From Enterobacteriaceae endosymbiont of Donacia sparganii (GTDB lineage: Bacteria; Pseudomonadota; Gammaproteobacteria; Enterobacterales; Enterobacteriaceae), in assembly GCF_012569045.1 (NCBI RefSeq), contig NZ_CP046196.1:358860-422859 (forward strand): a stretch of DNA of 64,000 nucleotides. Direction: 5' to 3'. The first letter of the stretch is position 1; the number at the start of each line of letters is the position of its first letter. Position numbers and translations under genes: made by a program. Below the pieces are notes generated by a model that saw only the letters and a list, made by a program, of their open reading frames with translations, ran no database searches and was not told where the DNA came from. Shown here piece by piece: positions 51,949 through 61,277 of the stretch.

Positions 51949-54231
51949 ATGAAACAAAATTTGTTTGTTATAAAAAGAAATGGATGTAAAGAGTTAATAA
52001 ATATAGATAAAATAAATATAGTATTATCTCGTGCAGCACAAAATTTAAAAAAAATATCTTTATCACAAATACAAAAACAATTATGTTTACAATTATATAA
52101 TAAAATTAGTACGGTAAATATTCATAATATTATAATTAAAATTACATCAGATCTTATTTCAGAAGAAAATCCTGATTATCAATATATGGCAGCTAAATTA
52201 GCTATTTCATATCTAAGAAAAGAAGCATATGGACAATTTACCCCACCTAAATTATATAATCATATAAAAAATATGGTTTATTTAAAAAAATATGATAAAT
52301 TTATTTTAGAAAAATATACAAAAAAAGATTTTTACTTAATGGAAAAATTTCTTAATCATAATCGTGATATGACTTTTTCTTATGCAGCAGTAAAACAATT
52401 AGAAGGAAAATATTTAATTAAAGATCGAATAACAGGAAAAATTTATGAAAGTGCTCAATTTTTATATATATTAATTTCAGCTTATTTATTCGCTAAATAT
52501 CCACTTAATAAAAGAATAATTTATATAAAGAATTTTTATAATGCTATTTCTACTTTTAAAATTTCTTTACCAACACCAATTATGTCTGGTGTACGTACTC
52601 TTACAAAACAATTTAGTTCATGTATTTTAATTGAATGTGGAGATAATATAGATTCCATAAATGCTACTACTAGTAGTATAGTAAAATATGTATCTCAGAA
52701 AGCAGGTATTGGTATTAATGCAGGAAGAATTCGTGCTTTAGGAAGTCCTATTAGAAATGGAGAAGCATTCCATACAGGATGTATTCCGTTTTATAAGCAT
52801 TTTCAAACAGCAATTAAATCCTGTTCTCAAGGAGGGGTAAGAGGAGGAGCTGGAACTTTGTTTTATCCTTTATGGCATTTAGAAATTACTAATTTATTAG
52901 TTTTAAAAAATAATAGAGGAGTAGAAAATAATAGAGTAAGACATTTAGATTATGGTGTACAAATTAATAAACTATTATATCAACGTTTAATTGATGGAGA
53001 GAAAATTACTTTATTTAGTCCTTCAGATGTTCCTAAACTATATGAATATTTTTTTTCAAATCAAAAAAAATTTAATAATCTTTATAAAAAATATGAAAAA
53101 GATATTACAATTAGAAAAAAAAAAATTAGTGCTATTAATTTATTTTCGTTAATGATGCAAGAACGTACTTCAACAGGAAGAATATATATTCAAAATGTTG
53201 ATCATTGTAATACCCATTCTCCATTTAATCCTAAAATTGCTCCTATAAAACAATCAAATCTTTGTTTAGAAATTACTCTTCCAACAAAAATTCTAAATAA
53301 AATTGATGATCCGGATGGAGAAATAGGATTATGTACTTTAGCTGCGTTTAATTTAGGAAAAATAAAAAATTTAAAAGAAATAAAAAATTTATCAGACTTA
53401 ATAGTAAGAGCATTAAATTGTTTATTAGACTATCAAACTTATTTAATTCCTGCTGCAAAAAATTCAGCTTTAGGTCGTAGACCATTAGGTATAGGAGTAA
53501 TTAATTTTGCTTATTATTTAGCAAAAAATAATGTACGTTATTCTGATAATAGTGCAAATAATTTAACACATAAAACATTTGAAACTATACAATATTATTT
53601 ATTAAAAGCATCTAATAATTTAGCTAAAAAAGAAGGATCTTGCCCCTTATTTCAGGAAACAAATTATTCAAAAGGTATATTACCTATTGATACTTATAAA
53701 AAGTATATTGATAATATTCATACAGAAAATTTACATCATAATTGGGAAAAATTAAGAAAAAACATAAAAAAATATGGATTACGAAATTCTACTTTATCTG
53801 CTTTAATGCCCTCTGAAACTTCTTCTCAAATATCTAATGCTACTAATGGAATTGAACCACCTAGAGGATTTATTAGTATAAAAACATCCAAAAATGGTAT
53901 TTTAAAACAAGTAGTTCCTGAATTTTTAAAATTAAAAAAAAAATATGAATTATTATGGAATATACCTAATAATAATGGATATTTAAATTTAATAGGTATA
54001 ATGCAAAAATTTATTGATCAATCTATTTCTTCAAATATAAATTATGATCCAACTCGTTTTAATAAAAATAAAATACCAATGCAACAATTATTAGAAGACC
54101 TATTAACTTCTTATCAATTAGGTATTAAAACTTTATATTATCAAAATACTAGAGATGGAGCAAAAGATGTACAAAATGAAAATATTTTAGAAAAAAATAA
54201 TATGTGTTTTAATGGAACTTGTATAATTTAA
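51949..54231 (+). CDS. nrdA: Ribonucleoside-diphosphate reductase 1, alpha subunit
   Basis: 760 aa (E. coli 761). Class Ia reductase converting NDPs to dNDPs. The N-terminal ATP-cone (FVIKRNGCKELI) for allosteric activity control is present. Active-site residues are intact: Cys in FSSCILIECGD, the NLCLE motif with Asn, Cys and Glu, and GEIGLCTL. The C-terminal shuttle cysteines are in NNMCFNGTCII. Very similar to E. coli overall. nrdB follows after 40 nt. Confidence 0.97.
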   Translation: MKQNLFVIKRNGCKELINIDKINIVLSRAAQNLKKISLSQIQKQLCLQLYNKISTVNIHNIIIKITSDLISEENPDYQYMAAKLAISYLRKEAYGQFTPPKLYNHIKNMVYLKKYDKFILEKYTKKDFYLMEKFLNHNRDMTFSYAAVKQLEGKYLIKDRITGKIYESAQFLYILISAYLFAKYPLNKRIIYIKNFYNAISTFKISLPTPIMSGVRTLTKQFSSCILIECGDNIDSINATTSSIVKYVSQKAGIGINAGRIRALGSPIRNGEAFHTGCIPFYKHFQTAIKSCSQGGVRGGAGTLFYPLWHLEITNLLVLKNNRGVENNRVRHLDYGVQINKLLYQRLIDGEKITLFSPSDVPKLYEYFFSNQKKFNNLYKKYEKDITIRKKKISAINLFSLMMQERTSTGRIYIQNVDHCNTHSPFNPKIAPIKQSNLCLEITLPTKILNKIDDPDGEIGLCTLAAFNLGKIKNLKEIKNLSDLIVRALNCLLDYQTYLIPAAKNSALGRRPLGIGVINFAYYLAKNNVRYSDNSANNLTHKTFETIQYYLLKASNNLAKKEGSCPLFQETNYSKGILPIDTYKKYIDNIHTENLHHNWEKLRKNIKKYGLRNSTLSALMPSETSSQISNATNGIEPPRGFISIKTSKNGILKQVVPEFLKLKKKYELLWNIPNNNGYLNLIGIMQKFIDQSISSNINYDPTRFNKNKIPMQQLLEDLLTSYQLGIKTLYYQNTRDGAKDVQNENILEKNNMCFNGTCII

Positions 54232-54271
54232 TTTTAAAATAATTTATAATTAAAATTTGGATAATAATATT

Positions 54272-55402
54272 ATGAGTTATACTACTTTTTCAAAAAAAAA
54301 AAATAATCAATTAAAAGAACCTATGTTTTTGGGACAATCTGTAAATATTGCACGTTATGATCAACAAAAACATTATATTTTTGAATATTTAATTGAAAAA
54401 CAATTGAGTTTTTTTTGGAGACCTGAAGAAATAGATATATCATATGATCGAATTAATTACCAAAATTTAAAAAAAAACGAAAAACATATATTCATTAGTA
54501 ATTTAAAATATCAAACTTTATTAGATTCTATTCAAGGTAGAAGTCCAAATATAGCACTACTTCCTTTAATTTCTATACCAGAACTAGAAACATGGGTAGA
54601 AACATGGTCTTTTTTTGAAACAATACATTCTAGATCTTATACTCATATAATTAGAAATATTGTAAATGATCCATCATTAATTTTTGATGACATTGTTACT
54701 AATAATAATATTATTCTTCGAACAAATGATATTATAAAATATTATGATGAACTTATTGAAATGACTAATTATTGGCATTTATTAGGTGAAGGTACTTTTT
54801 TAATAAACAAAAAAAAAATTATAATTAGTTTATATGATTTAAAAAAAAAATTATACTTATGCTTAATAAATATTTATATTTTAGAGGCAATAAGATTTTA
54901 TGTAAGTTTTGTATGTTCCTTTGCTTTTGCTGAAAGATCTTTAATGGAAGGTAATGCAAAAATTATTAGATTTATAGCACGTGATGAATATTTACATTTA
55001 AAAGGTACTCAATATATTATAAATTTAATGAGACAAGGAAAAGAAGATCAAGACATGGAAAAAATTTCTATTGAATGTCAAAAAAAGTGTTATCAATTAT
55101 TTATTAATGCATCTATACAAGAACAAAAATGGGCAGAATATTTATTCTCTAATGGTTCTTTAATAGGATTAAATAAAAATATTTTATGTCAATATATTCA
55201 ATATATTACTAATATTAGAATGGAAAAAATTGGACTTAAAAGTCCGTTTACAATTATAAAAAATCCTCTTCCATGGATTAATTCTTGGTTAATTTCAGAT
55301 AATGTTCAAATGGCACCTCAAGAGGTTGAAGTCAGCTCCTATTTAGTAGGACAAATTGATTCTACAGTAGATCTTAAAAAATTTAAAAATTTTAAATTAT
55401 AG
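54272..55402 (+). CDS. nrdB: Ribonucleoside-diphosphate reductase 1, beta subunit
   Basis: 376 aa from the ATG at 54272, the same length as E. coli NrdB. Holds the di-iron tyrosyl radical cofactor. [18 protein letters not shown] carries the ligands Glu and His and the radical Tyr; EAIRFY, FAER and [11 protein letters not shown] give further ligands. The frame is open five codons upstream to a TTG, but the ATG before SYTTFSKKK matches E. coli. Confidence 0.96.
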   Translation: MSYTTFSKKKNNQLKEPMFLGQSVNIARYDQQKHYIFEYLIEKQLSFFWRPEEIDISYDRINYQNLKKNEKHIFISNLKYQTLLDSIQGRSPNIALLPLISIPELETWVETWSFFETIHSRSYTHIIRNIVNDPSLIFDDIVTNNNIILRTNDIIKYYDELIEMTNYWHLLGEGTFLINKKKIIISLYDLKKKLYLCLINIYILEAIRFYVSFVCSFAFAERSLMEGNAKIIRFIARDEYLHLKGTQYIINLMRQGKEDQDMEKISIECQKKCYQLFINASIQEQKWAEYLFSNGSLIGLNKNILCQYIQYITNIRMEKIGLKSPFTIIKNPLPWINSWLISDNVQMAPQEVEVSSYLVGQIDSTVDLKKFKNFKL

Positions 55403-55414
55403 TTTATTAATTTT

Positions 55415-55447
55415 ATGACTGTTATAAAAATAATTTATAACAGTCAT
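55415..55447. terminator. Terminator between nrdB and ydgI-type permease
   Basis: Arms ATGACTGTTATAAA (55415-55428) and TTTATAACAGTCAT (55434-55447) are perfect 14-bp complements with a 5-nt loop. It lies between two convergent genes. No clear T-run follows on either strand, but the stem has an unusual number of G/C pairs for this genome. Confidence 0.6.
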
Positions 55448-55491
55448 AATATATATTAAATTATAAAAAATAGTTTTTAATAAAAAATTTT

Positions 55492-56883
55492 TTATTTTAT
55501 TAAAAAATAAAAAGAATAAAAAGATATTATCAATAAAATAAAACAAAAAAATTTTTCTATTTTATTTAAAAATAAAATATTTGGATTAATAATTTTAGTT
55601 ATTAATAAAAATATTAATCCAGGAATATATAATATTAATGATAATAATAAATTTAAGAATCCTGCTGCATATAATAACCATATAGTATAAATACAGGAAC
55701 CAAGACTTATAAATAAGTTAAATTTATTTTTTTTTTTAAAAGATATTTTAAATAAATATGCTCCAATTAAAAAATATGGTATTAATATCATTTCAGATGC
55801 AATAGTTAATAATTTATTATAATCTAATTTAGTTATTCCAATTAATATTAAACATATTTGCATACTTATATTAGTAAACCATAAAGCATATATTGGAGCT
55901 TGATTATTATTTTGTCTAGATAAAATTTTAGGAAAAATATTATTTTTAGCAGCTATCCATGGTACTTCTGCTGCCATAATAGTCCAACTAAGATAAGAAC
56001 CACATACTGATATTATTAATCCTAATAATATAAATATATTTCCCCATTTTCCTATTAAAACTGTCATTATTCCTGCCATAGAAGGATTTTTCATACTTGC
56101 TAAATCTATTCTACTTATAATACCAAAAGGTAATAAAGTTACTAATAAATATATAAATAATGCAATAATAACTGCTAATAAAGTAGCTTTACCTACATCA
56201 TTTTTATTTTTTGCTTTAGATGATAAAATAACAGCACCTTCTACTCCAATAAATACCCATAAGGTAATTAACATTATATTTTTTATTTGTTTCCAAATAG
56301 GAATATTTAAATAAGATTCTGTTAAATTTATATTAAATTTTTTAAAATTAAAAGCAACAAAAGATAAAAATATAAAAATAATTAAAGGAATTAATTTACA
56401 TAATGTAGTAATTATATTGATAATAGAAGCAGTTTGTGTTCCATTAATTAATAGAATATGAATTAACCATAATAAAATAGAAGCTCCTAATATAGCTTGC
56501 CATGTATTTCCATTACCTAAAATAATATTATTTGGAGTATCAATAAAAAAACTAATTGCAGAAAATACAATAACTAAATAAGTAATATTTGCAATAATAG
56601 CGCATAACCAATACCCCCAGGCAGAATAAAATCCAATTAAATTACCAAATCCATCTTTAGCATATGAAAAAATACCTCCTTTAAAATTAGGTTTTAATTG
56701 ATTAAGTAATAATAATGTTGTAGCTAAAAAAATAATTCCAATTCCAGTAATACTCCATCCTATAATTAAAGCAAAAGGACTAGCAATCATAGCTATATTT
56801 TGAGGTAAGCTAAATACTCCTGCCCCTAACATAGAACTAAGTACTAATGAAGTAAGTGATATTAAATTTAATTTTTTATTCAA
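55492..56883 (-). CDS. ydgI: Basic amino-acid/polyamine antiporter, YdgI (ArcD) type
   Basis: 463 aa (E. coli YdgI 460). Inner-membrane APC-superfamily transporter with about 12 helices. Close to YdgI throughout: LVLSSMLGAGVFSLPQN, GIFSYAKDGFG, FYSAWGYWLCAIIAN, ITLWVFIGVEGAV, GSYLSWTIMAAEVPW and LLTIASEMILIPYF. E. coli YdgI is assigned as an arginine/ornithine antiporter from family membership. In a symbiont it may exchange basic amino acids with the host; substrate and direction are inference. Confidence 0.88.
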   Translation of the reverse strand: MNKKLNLISLTSLVLSSMLGAGVFSLPQNIAMIASPFALIIGWSITGIGIIFLATTLLLLNQLKPNFKGGIFSYAKDGFGNLIGFYSAWGYWLCAIIANITYLVIVFSAISFFIDTPNNIILGNGNTWQAILGASILLWLIHILLINGTQTASIINIITTLCKLIPLIIFIFLSFVAFNFKKFNINLTESYLNIPIWKQIKNIMLITLWVFIGVEGAVILSSKAKNKNDVGKATLLAVIIALFIYLLVTLLPFGIISRIDLASMKNPSMAGIMTVLIGKWGNIFILLGLIISVCGSYLSWTIMAAEVPWIAAKNNIFPKILSRQNNNQAPIYALWFTNISMQICLILIGITKLDYNKLLTIASEMILIPYFLIGAYLFKISFKKKNKFNLFISLGSCIYTIWLLYAAGFLNLLLSLILYIPGLIFLLITKIINPNILFLNKIEKFFCFILLIISFYSFYFLIK

Positions 56884-57000
56884 AATAATTCCTTTATTAT
56901 ATAAATTATTAATTTTAATTATTTATTTAAATATTTATTATTTAATATTTTAAAAAAAATTTACTAAAATTAATAAATAAATATTTTTTTAACAGTTTTT

Positions 57001-57750
57001 TTAAACTGGATTATTTATATTTATAAAATTAGTTTTTAATTTAAATTTTTTTTTTAACCAGTTTCCTAACATAATTACTCCTCCTTTTTCAGTAGCATGA
57101 TGTCCTGCACTAATGAAATGAATACCATTTTCACTAGCAATATGAAGATTCATTTCTGATACTTCTCCTGTTATAAAAACATCTATATTAAAATTTATTA
57201 CTTCTTCAAAAAATTTTTGTCCAGCTCCACTACACCAAGCAATTTTATAAATTTTTTTTGGAGCATTTTTACTAAAATGTAATGGTGTACGATGTAATTT
57301 ATTTTTAATTTTTAAAATAAATTTTTTTATATCAATTTTTTTTTTTAAATATCCATAAAAAACAAAAGGGTTAATTTTACCTTTAATATTTATATTTAAT
57401 ATTTTAGCTAAATAAATGTTATTTCCTATTTCTTTATTTAGATCTAATGGAAGATGCCAACTATATAAATTAATATTATTTATTAAAATTGTAGATATTC
57501 TTTTTTTTTTATATCCTTTAATAACTAAAGATTCATTTTTCCAAAAATATCCGTGATGTACAATAATAGCATCTGTTTTGAGTTTTACAGCAATATCTAA
57601 TAATTTTTGACAAGCACTTACTCCCATTATAATATTTTTTATATATTTTTTACCTTCTATTTGTAATCCATTAGGTATATAATCCTGTATATTTCTTTTA
57701 TAATTTAATTTATTATTAATAATAATTTCTAATTCTTTATTTTTTATCAT
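57001..57750 (-). CDS. ybgI: NIF3-family dinuclear metal protein YbgI
   Basis: 249 aa (E. coli YbgI 247). NIF3/DUF34 family protein with a two-metal site. Metal ligands visible: VHHGYFW near residue 67, HLPLD near 101 and GHHATEKGG near 219. Also annotated as GTP cyclohydrolase I type 2 homologue, but its true role is uncertain. Retention in a reduced genome suggests a general housekeeping role. The 117-nt space to the next gene shows nothing notable. Confidence 0.92.
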   Translation of the reverse strand: MIKNKELEIIINNKLNYKRNIQDYIPNGLQIEGKKYIKNIIMGVSACQKLLDIAVKLKTDAIIVHHGYFWKNESLVIKGYKKKRISTILINNINLYSWHLPLDLNKEIGNNIYLAKILNINIKGKINPFVFYGYLKKKIDIKKFILKIKNKLHRTPLHFSKNAPKKIYKIAWCSGAGQKFFEEVINFNIDVFITGEVSEMNLHIASENGIHFISAGHHATEKGGVIMLGNWLKKKFKLKTNFININNPV

Positions 57751-57936
57751 ATTAATTTATTGAAATTTATTTTTTTATAAAAAAAATTTATATTTTTTTT
57801 AAATTTTAGGAAATTAATAATTTATTTTTTAATATAAATATATTAATTTATTAATTATTTAAAAAAATATTATTAATTAAATTAAATATAATATTTTTCT
57901 TTTTTAAAAGAAATAAAATTAATGTGAGGAATTTAA

Positions 57937-59310
57937 ATGTTTGAAAATTTAAGTAATAAATTGTCTAAGACATTATCAAAAATTAGAAATTATGGACGTT
58001 TAACAGAACAAAATATAAAAGATACTTTAAATGAAATTTATATTAATTTATTAGAAGCTGATGTTGTTTTAGAAGTAATTAAAGATTTTATTAGTAAAAT
58101 TAAAAAAGAAGTTATTGGTAAAAAAATTAATAATAATTTTACTCCAGGACAAGAATTTATAAAATTAGTACATAAAAATTTAATTAAAATAATGAATTCT
58201 TCTAATAAAAATATTAATATAGCAACTCAACCCCCAGCTGTAATATTATTTACTGGATTACAAGGAGCAGGAAAAACAACTAGTGTCGTAAAATTAGCAT
58301 ATTTTTTAAAAAAAAAATATAAAAAAAAAATTATTGTTGTATCAACAGATATATATCGACCAGCTGCTATAAAACAATTAAAAATTTTATCAGAAAGTGT
58401 AAAAATTAACTACTTAAATATAAGTTCAGATTTTTCTCCAATAGAAATATCTAAAAAAGCACTTCATTATGCTAAAATTAATTTTTATGATATATTAATT
58501 GTAGATACAGCAGGTAGATTACATATAGATAGTAAAATGATGAAAGAAATTAAAGATATTCATCATTTATTATGTCCTATTGAAACTTTATTTGTTATTG
58601 ATGCAATGACTGGACAAGATGCTATCAATAGTGCTAAAAAATTCAATAAAATATTACCTATAACAGGAATTTTTTTAACTAAAACTGATAGTGATACTAG
58701 AGGTGGAGTATTTTTATCAGTTAAATATATAATAAAAAAACCAATAAAATTTATAGGTACTGGAGAAAAAATAAATAATATAGCAATATTTAATCCAGAA
58801 ATAATTGCATCTAAAATTTTAGGTATGTCTACTGAATTAACTATTATTGAAAATATTAAAAAAAAAATTAATTTTAAAAAAAATCAAAAATTATTTAAAA
58901 AATTAAAAAATAAAAACAAATTAAGTTTACAAGATTTTTTAGAACAATTAGAACAAATTAAAAAAATAGGTAATGAAAATATTAATCATCTATTAAAAAA
59001 AATGCAAATAAATAATATTCAATCTTCTAAGCATTCTATTATGAATATAGTAAATATAGATACCTCAACTATAAATAATATTAAAACAATAATGAAATCT
59101 ATGACTGATTTAGAAAAAAAAGATGTTGATATAATTAATTTTTCTAGAAAAAAAAGAATATCATTAGGATCTGGAGTTTCTATTTTAAAAATTAATGCTA
59201 TACTAAAACAGTATAATCAAATGAAATTAGTTACTAAAAAAATGAAAAAAAATAATAATATGAATAAAATTATTAAATATGTAAAAAATTTTTTTAATTT
59301 AAAAAATTAG
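57937..59310 (+). CDS. ffh: Signal recognition particle protein Ffh
   Basis: 457 aa (E. coli 453). GTPase of the signal recognition particle targeting inner-membrane proteins. N domain about 1-90; G domain with GLQGAGKTTS (107-116), STDIYRPAAIKQL, DTAGRLH and TKTDSDTRGG; the M domain from about 330 is methionine-poor and lysine-rich compared with E. coli but keeps SLGSGVSI and the following helix. TGAGGA lies before the ATG. First gene of the ffh-rpsP-rimM-trmD-rplS cluster. Confidence 0.96.
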   Translation: MFENLSNKLSKTLSKIRNYGRLTEQNIKDTLNEIYINLLEADVVLEVIKDFISKIKKEVIGKKINNNFTPGQEFIKLVHKNLIKIMNSSNKNINIATQPPAVILFTGLQGAGKTTSVVKLAYFLKKKYKKKIIVVSTDIYRPAAIKQLKILSESVKINYLNISSDFSPIEISKKALHYAKINFYDILIVDTAGRLHIDSKMMKEIKDIHHLLCPIETLFVIDAMTGQDAINSAKKFNKILPITGIFLTKTDSDTRGGVFLSVKYIIKKPIKFIGTGEKINNIAIFNPEIIASKILGMSTELTIIENIKKKINFKKNQKLFKKLKNKNKLSLQDFLEQLEQIKKIGNENINHLLKKMQINNIQSSKHSIMNIVNIDTSTINNIKTIMKSMTDLEKKDVDIINFSRKKRISLGSGVSILKINAILKQYNQMKLVTKKMKKNNNMNKIIKYVKNFFNLKN

Positions 59311-59319
59311 GAATAAAAT

Positions 59320-59559
59320 ATGGTTAAAATTAGATTATCTAGAAAAGGAATTAGAAAAAAACCTTTTTATCAAATAGTTGTTACAGATAGTAGAAATTCT
59401 AGAGATGGACGTTTTATAGAAAAATTAGGTTACTTTAATCCTTTTAATTTAAATAAAGATAATAAAAAATTAAAAATTAAATTTAATAGAGATAGAATAG
59501 ATTTTTGGTTGTCTAAAGGAGCTATTCTTTCAAAAAGAGTACATAATTTAATAAAATAA
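59320..59559 (+). CDS. rpsP: 30S ribosomal protein S16
   Basis: 79 aa (E. coli 82). MVKIRLSRKGIRKKPFYQIV, VTDSRNSRDGRFIEKLGYFNP and RIDFWLSKGAILSKRV are S16 signatures. AGGA before the start, 9 nt after ffh. Same order as in E. coli, where the operon is rpsP-rimM-trmD-rplS. Confidence 0.97.
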   Translation: MVKIRLSRKGIRKKPFYQIVVTDSRNSRDGRFIEKLGYFNPFNLNKDNKKLKIKFNRDRIDFWLSKGAILSKRVHNLIK

Positions 59560-59567
59560 TTTTACTC

Positions 59568-60092
59568 ATGAATATTTTAAAAGAAAAAATAATTTTAGGA
59601 AAATTTGGTAAAATTTATGGTATAAAAGGATGGATCAGATTATTTTCTTATACTCAAAATAAAAATAATATTTTTTTATATAAAAAATTATTTATCTTAA
59701 ATAATATAAGAAATATTGTTTTTATAAAATTTAATCAATTTAAAGTTAAAAAAAATTATTTTATTGTTAAAATTAATAATTTAAATAAAAATGAAGATAC
59801 AATTAAATTTATTAATCATCAAATTTATATATTTAAATATGAATTAATAAAATATAAAAATAAAAAAGAATATTATTGGATTGATATAATTGGATGTCAT
59901 ATACTAAATAAACACAAAATTTATTTAGGTAAAGTTATAAATATAATAGAAACAAAAATATATGATATTCTTATAATTAAATCTAATAATTTGTTTAAAA
60001 AAAAAATAATATTTATTCCTTTTATAGAACCTAATATAATTAGGAAAATAGATTTAATTCATAATATTATTAAAGTAAATTGGAATCTATAA
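59568..60092 (+). CDS. rimM: Ribosome maturation factor RimM
   Basis: 174 aa (E. coli 182). Binds S19 and helps assemble the 30S head. N-terminal ILGKFGKIYGIKGWIRLFSYT matches the family; the PRC-barrel part has EYYWIDIIGC and LGKVINIIET. The middle is strongly diverged. 8 nt after rpsP. Confidence 0.92.
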   Translation: MNILKEKIILGKFGKIYGIKGWIRLFSYTQNKNNIFLYKKLFILNNIRNIVFIKFNQFKVKKNYFIVKINNLNKNEDTIKFINHQIYIFKYELIKYKNKKEYYWIDIIGCHILNKHKIYLGKVINIIETKIYDILIIKSNNLFKKKIIFIPFIEPNIIRKIDLIHNIIKVNWNL

Positions 60093-60121
60093 TTTTTTTA
60101 TAAATAAAATAAAAAATCATT

Positions 60122-60880
60122 ATGTGGATTAGTATCATTAGTTTATTTCCAGAAATGTTTAAAACAGTTATTAAATATGGAATTATTAATAAAAGTATAA
60201 AAAAAAAATTATTAAAAATAAGTTTTTGGAATCCTAGAGATTTTACTAAAAATAAAAATCGTAAAGTGGATTCAAAAATTTACGGAGGGGGGGGAGGAGT
60301 TATATTAAAAGCAGAACCATTAATAAAATCTATTTTTAAAGTAAAATTAGAGATGAAAGATAATGTTAAAGTAATTTATTTATCTCCACAAGGTAAAAAA
60401 ATTAATATTTCTTATATTAAGAAATTATTATTATATGATAAAATAATATTACTTTGTGGTAGATACAAAGGTATAGATGAACGTGTTATTAATAATTATA
60501 TAGATGAAGAAGTCTCAATAGGAGATTATATTCTTAGTGGTGGAGAGTTACCTGCTATGATATTAATAGATATATTAATAAGACATATTCCTGGTGTATT
60601 AAATACAATATCATCAAATAATACTGATTCTTTTTTTAATAATGGATTATTAGGTTCTCCTAATTATACCCGTCCTAGAGTATTGAAAGAATTAGGAAAA
60701 AAAAATGTTCCTTCCATCTTATTATCAGGAAATCATAAAAAAATAAAAGAATGGAGATTACAACAATCTTTAGGAATAACTTGGTTAAAAAGACCTGATT
60801 TATTTAAAAAAAAAAAATTAACAGAAAAAGAAAAAATTTTATTTAATAAATTTAAAAATTCTTATTTTAAAAATAAATAA
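60122..60880 (+). CDS. trmD: tRNA (guanine-N1)-methyltransferase TrmD
   Basis: 252 aa (E. coli 255). Methylates G37 of tRNAs using SAM, preventing frameshifting. SPOUT fold motifs: MWISIISLFPEMF, IYLSPQGKKI, LLCGRYKGIDERVI, SIGDYILSGGELPAMILID and the catalytic Asp in NNTDSFF. The usual YGGGPGM is YGGGGGV, coded by an eight-G run (60287-60294), very unusual in this genome. 29 nt after rimM. Confidence 0.95.
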   Translation: MWISIISLFPEMFKTVIKYGIINKSIKKKLLKISFWNPRDFTKNKNRKVDSKIYGGGGGVILKAEPLIKSIFKVKLEMKDNVKVIYLSPQGKKINISYIKKLLLYDKIILLCGRYKGIDERVINNYIDEEVSIGDYILSGGELPAMILIDILIRHIPGVLNTISSNNTDSFFNNGLLGSPNYTRPRVLKELGKKNVPSILLSGNHKKIKEWRLQQSLGITWLKRPDLFKKKKLTEKEKILFNKFKNSYFKNK

Positions 60881-60897
60881 TATAATGGAGTAAAGTA

Positions 60898-61257
60898 ATG
60901 AATAATATCATTAATTATATAGAACAAGAACAAATAAAAAATTATAAAAAATTTCCTTTATTTAGATCTGGAGATACATTAGAAATAAAAGTATGGGTAG
61001 TTGAAGGTTTAAAAAAAAGACTTCAAACTTTTGAAGGAATTGTTATTTCAATATCTAAGAAAAAAAGTTTTAATTGTTCTTTTACTATTAGAAAATTATC
61101 TAATGGAATTGGAGTAGAACGTGTTTTTCCTTTATATTCTAAAATAATTAATTCTATTATAGTAAAAAAAATAGGTCATGTAAGAAAATCAAAATTATAT
61201 TATTTACGTCAATTAACTGGTAAAGCAGCACGTATTAAAGAAAGATTAGTTAATTAA
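60898..61257 (+). CDS. rplS: 50S ribosomal protein L19
   Basis: 119 aa (E. coli 115). [26 protein letters not shown] and [14 protein letters not shown]-like [10 protein letters not shown], then [21 protein letters not shown] are L19 signatures. GGAG lies before the ATG. Last gene of the cluster. Converges with recD at 20 nt; a short weak hairpin may lie across the stops. Confidence 0.96.
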   Translation: MNNIINYIEQEQIKNYKKFPLFRSGDTLEIKVWVVEGLKKRLQTFEGIVISISKKKSFNCSFTIRKLSNGIGVERVFPLYSKIINSIIVKKIGHVRKSKLYYLRQLTGKAARIKERLVN

Positions 61258-61277
61258 GTTAAAATTTTATTAATAAA

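Noticed and set aside
54257-54271. TTG start for nrdB
   Set aside because: The ATG at 54272 matches the E. coli N-terminus exactly.
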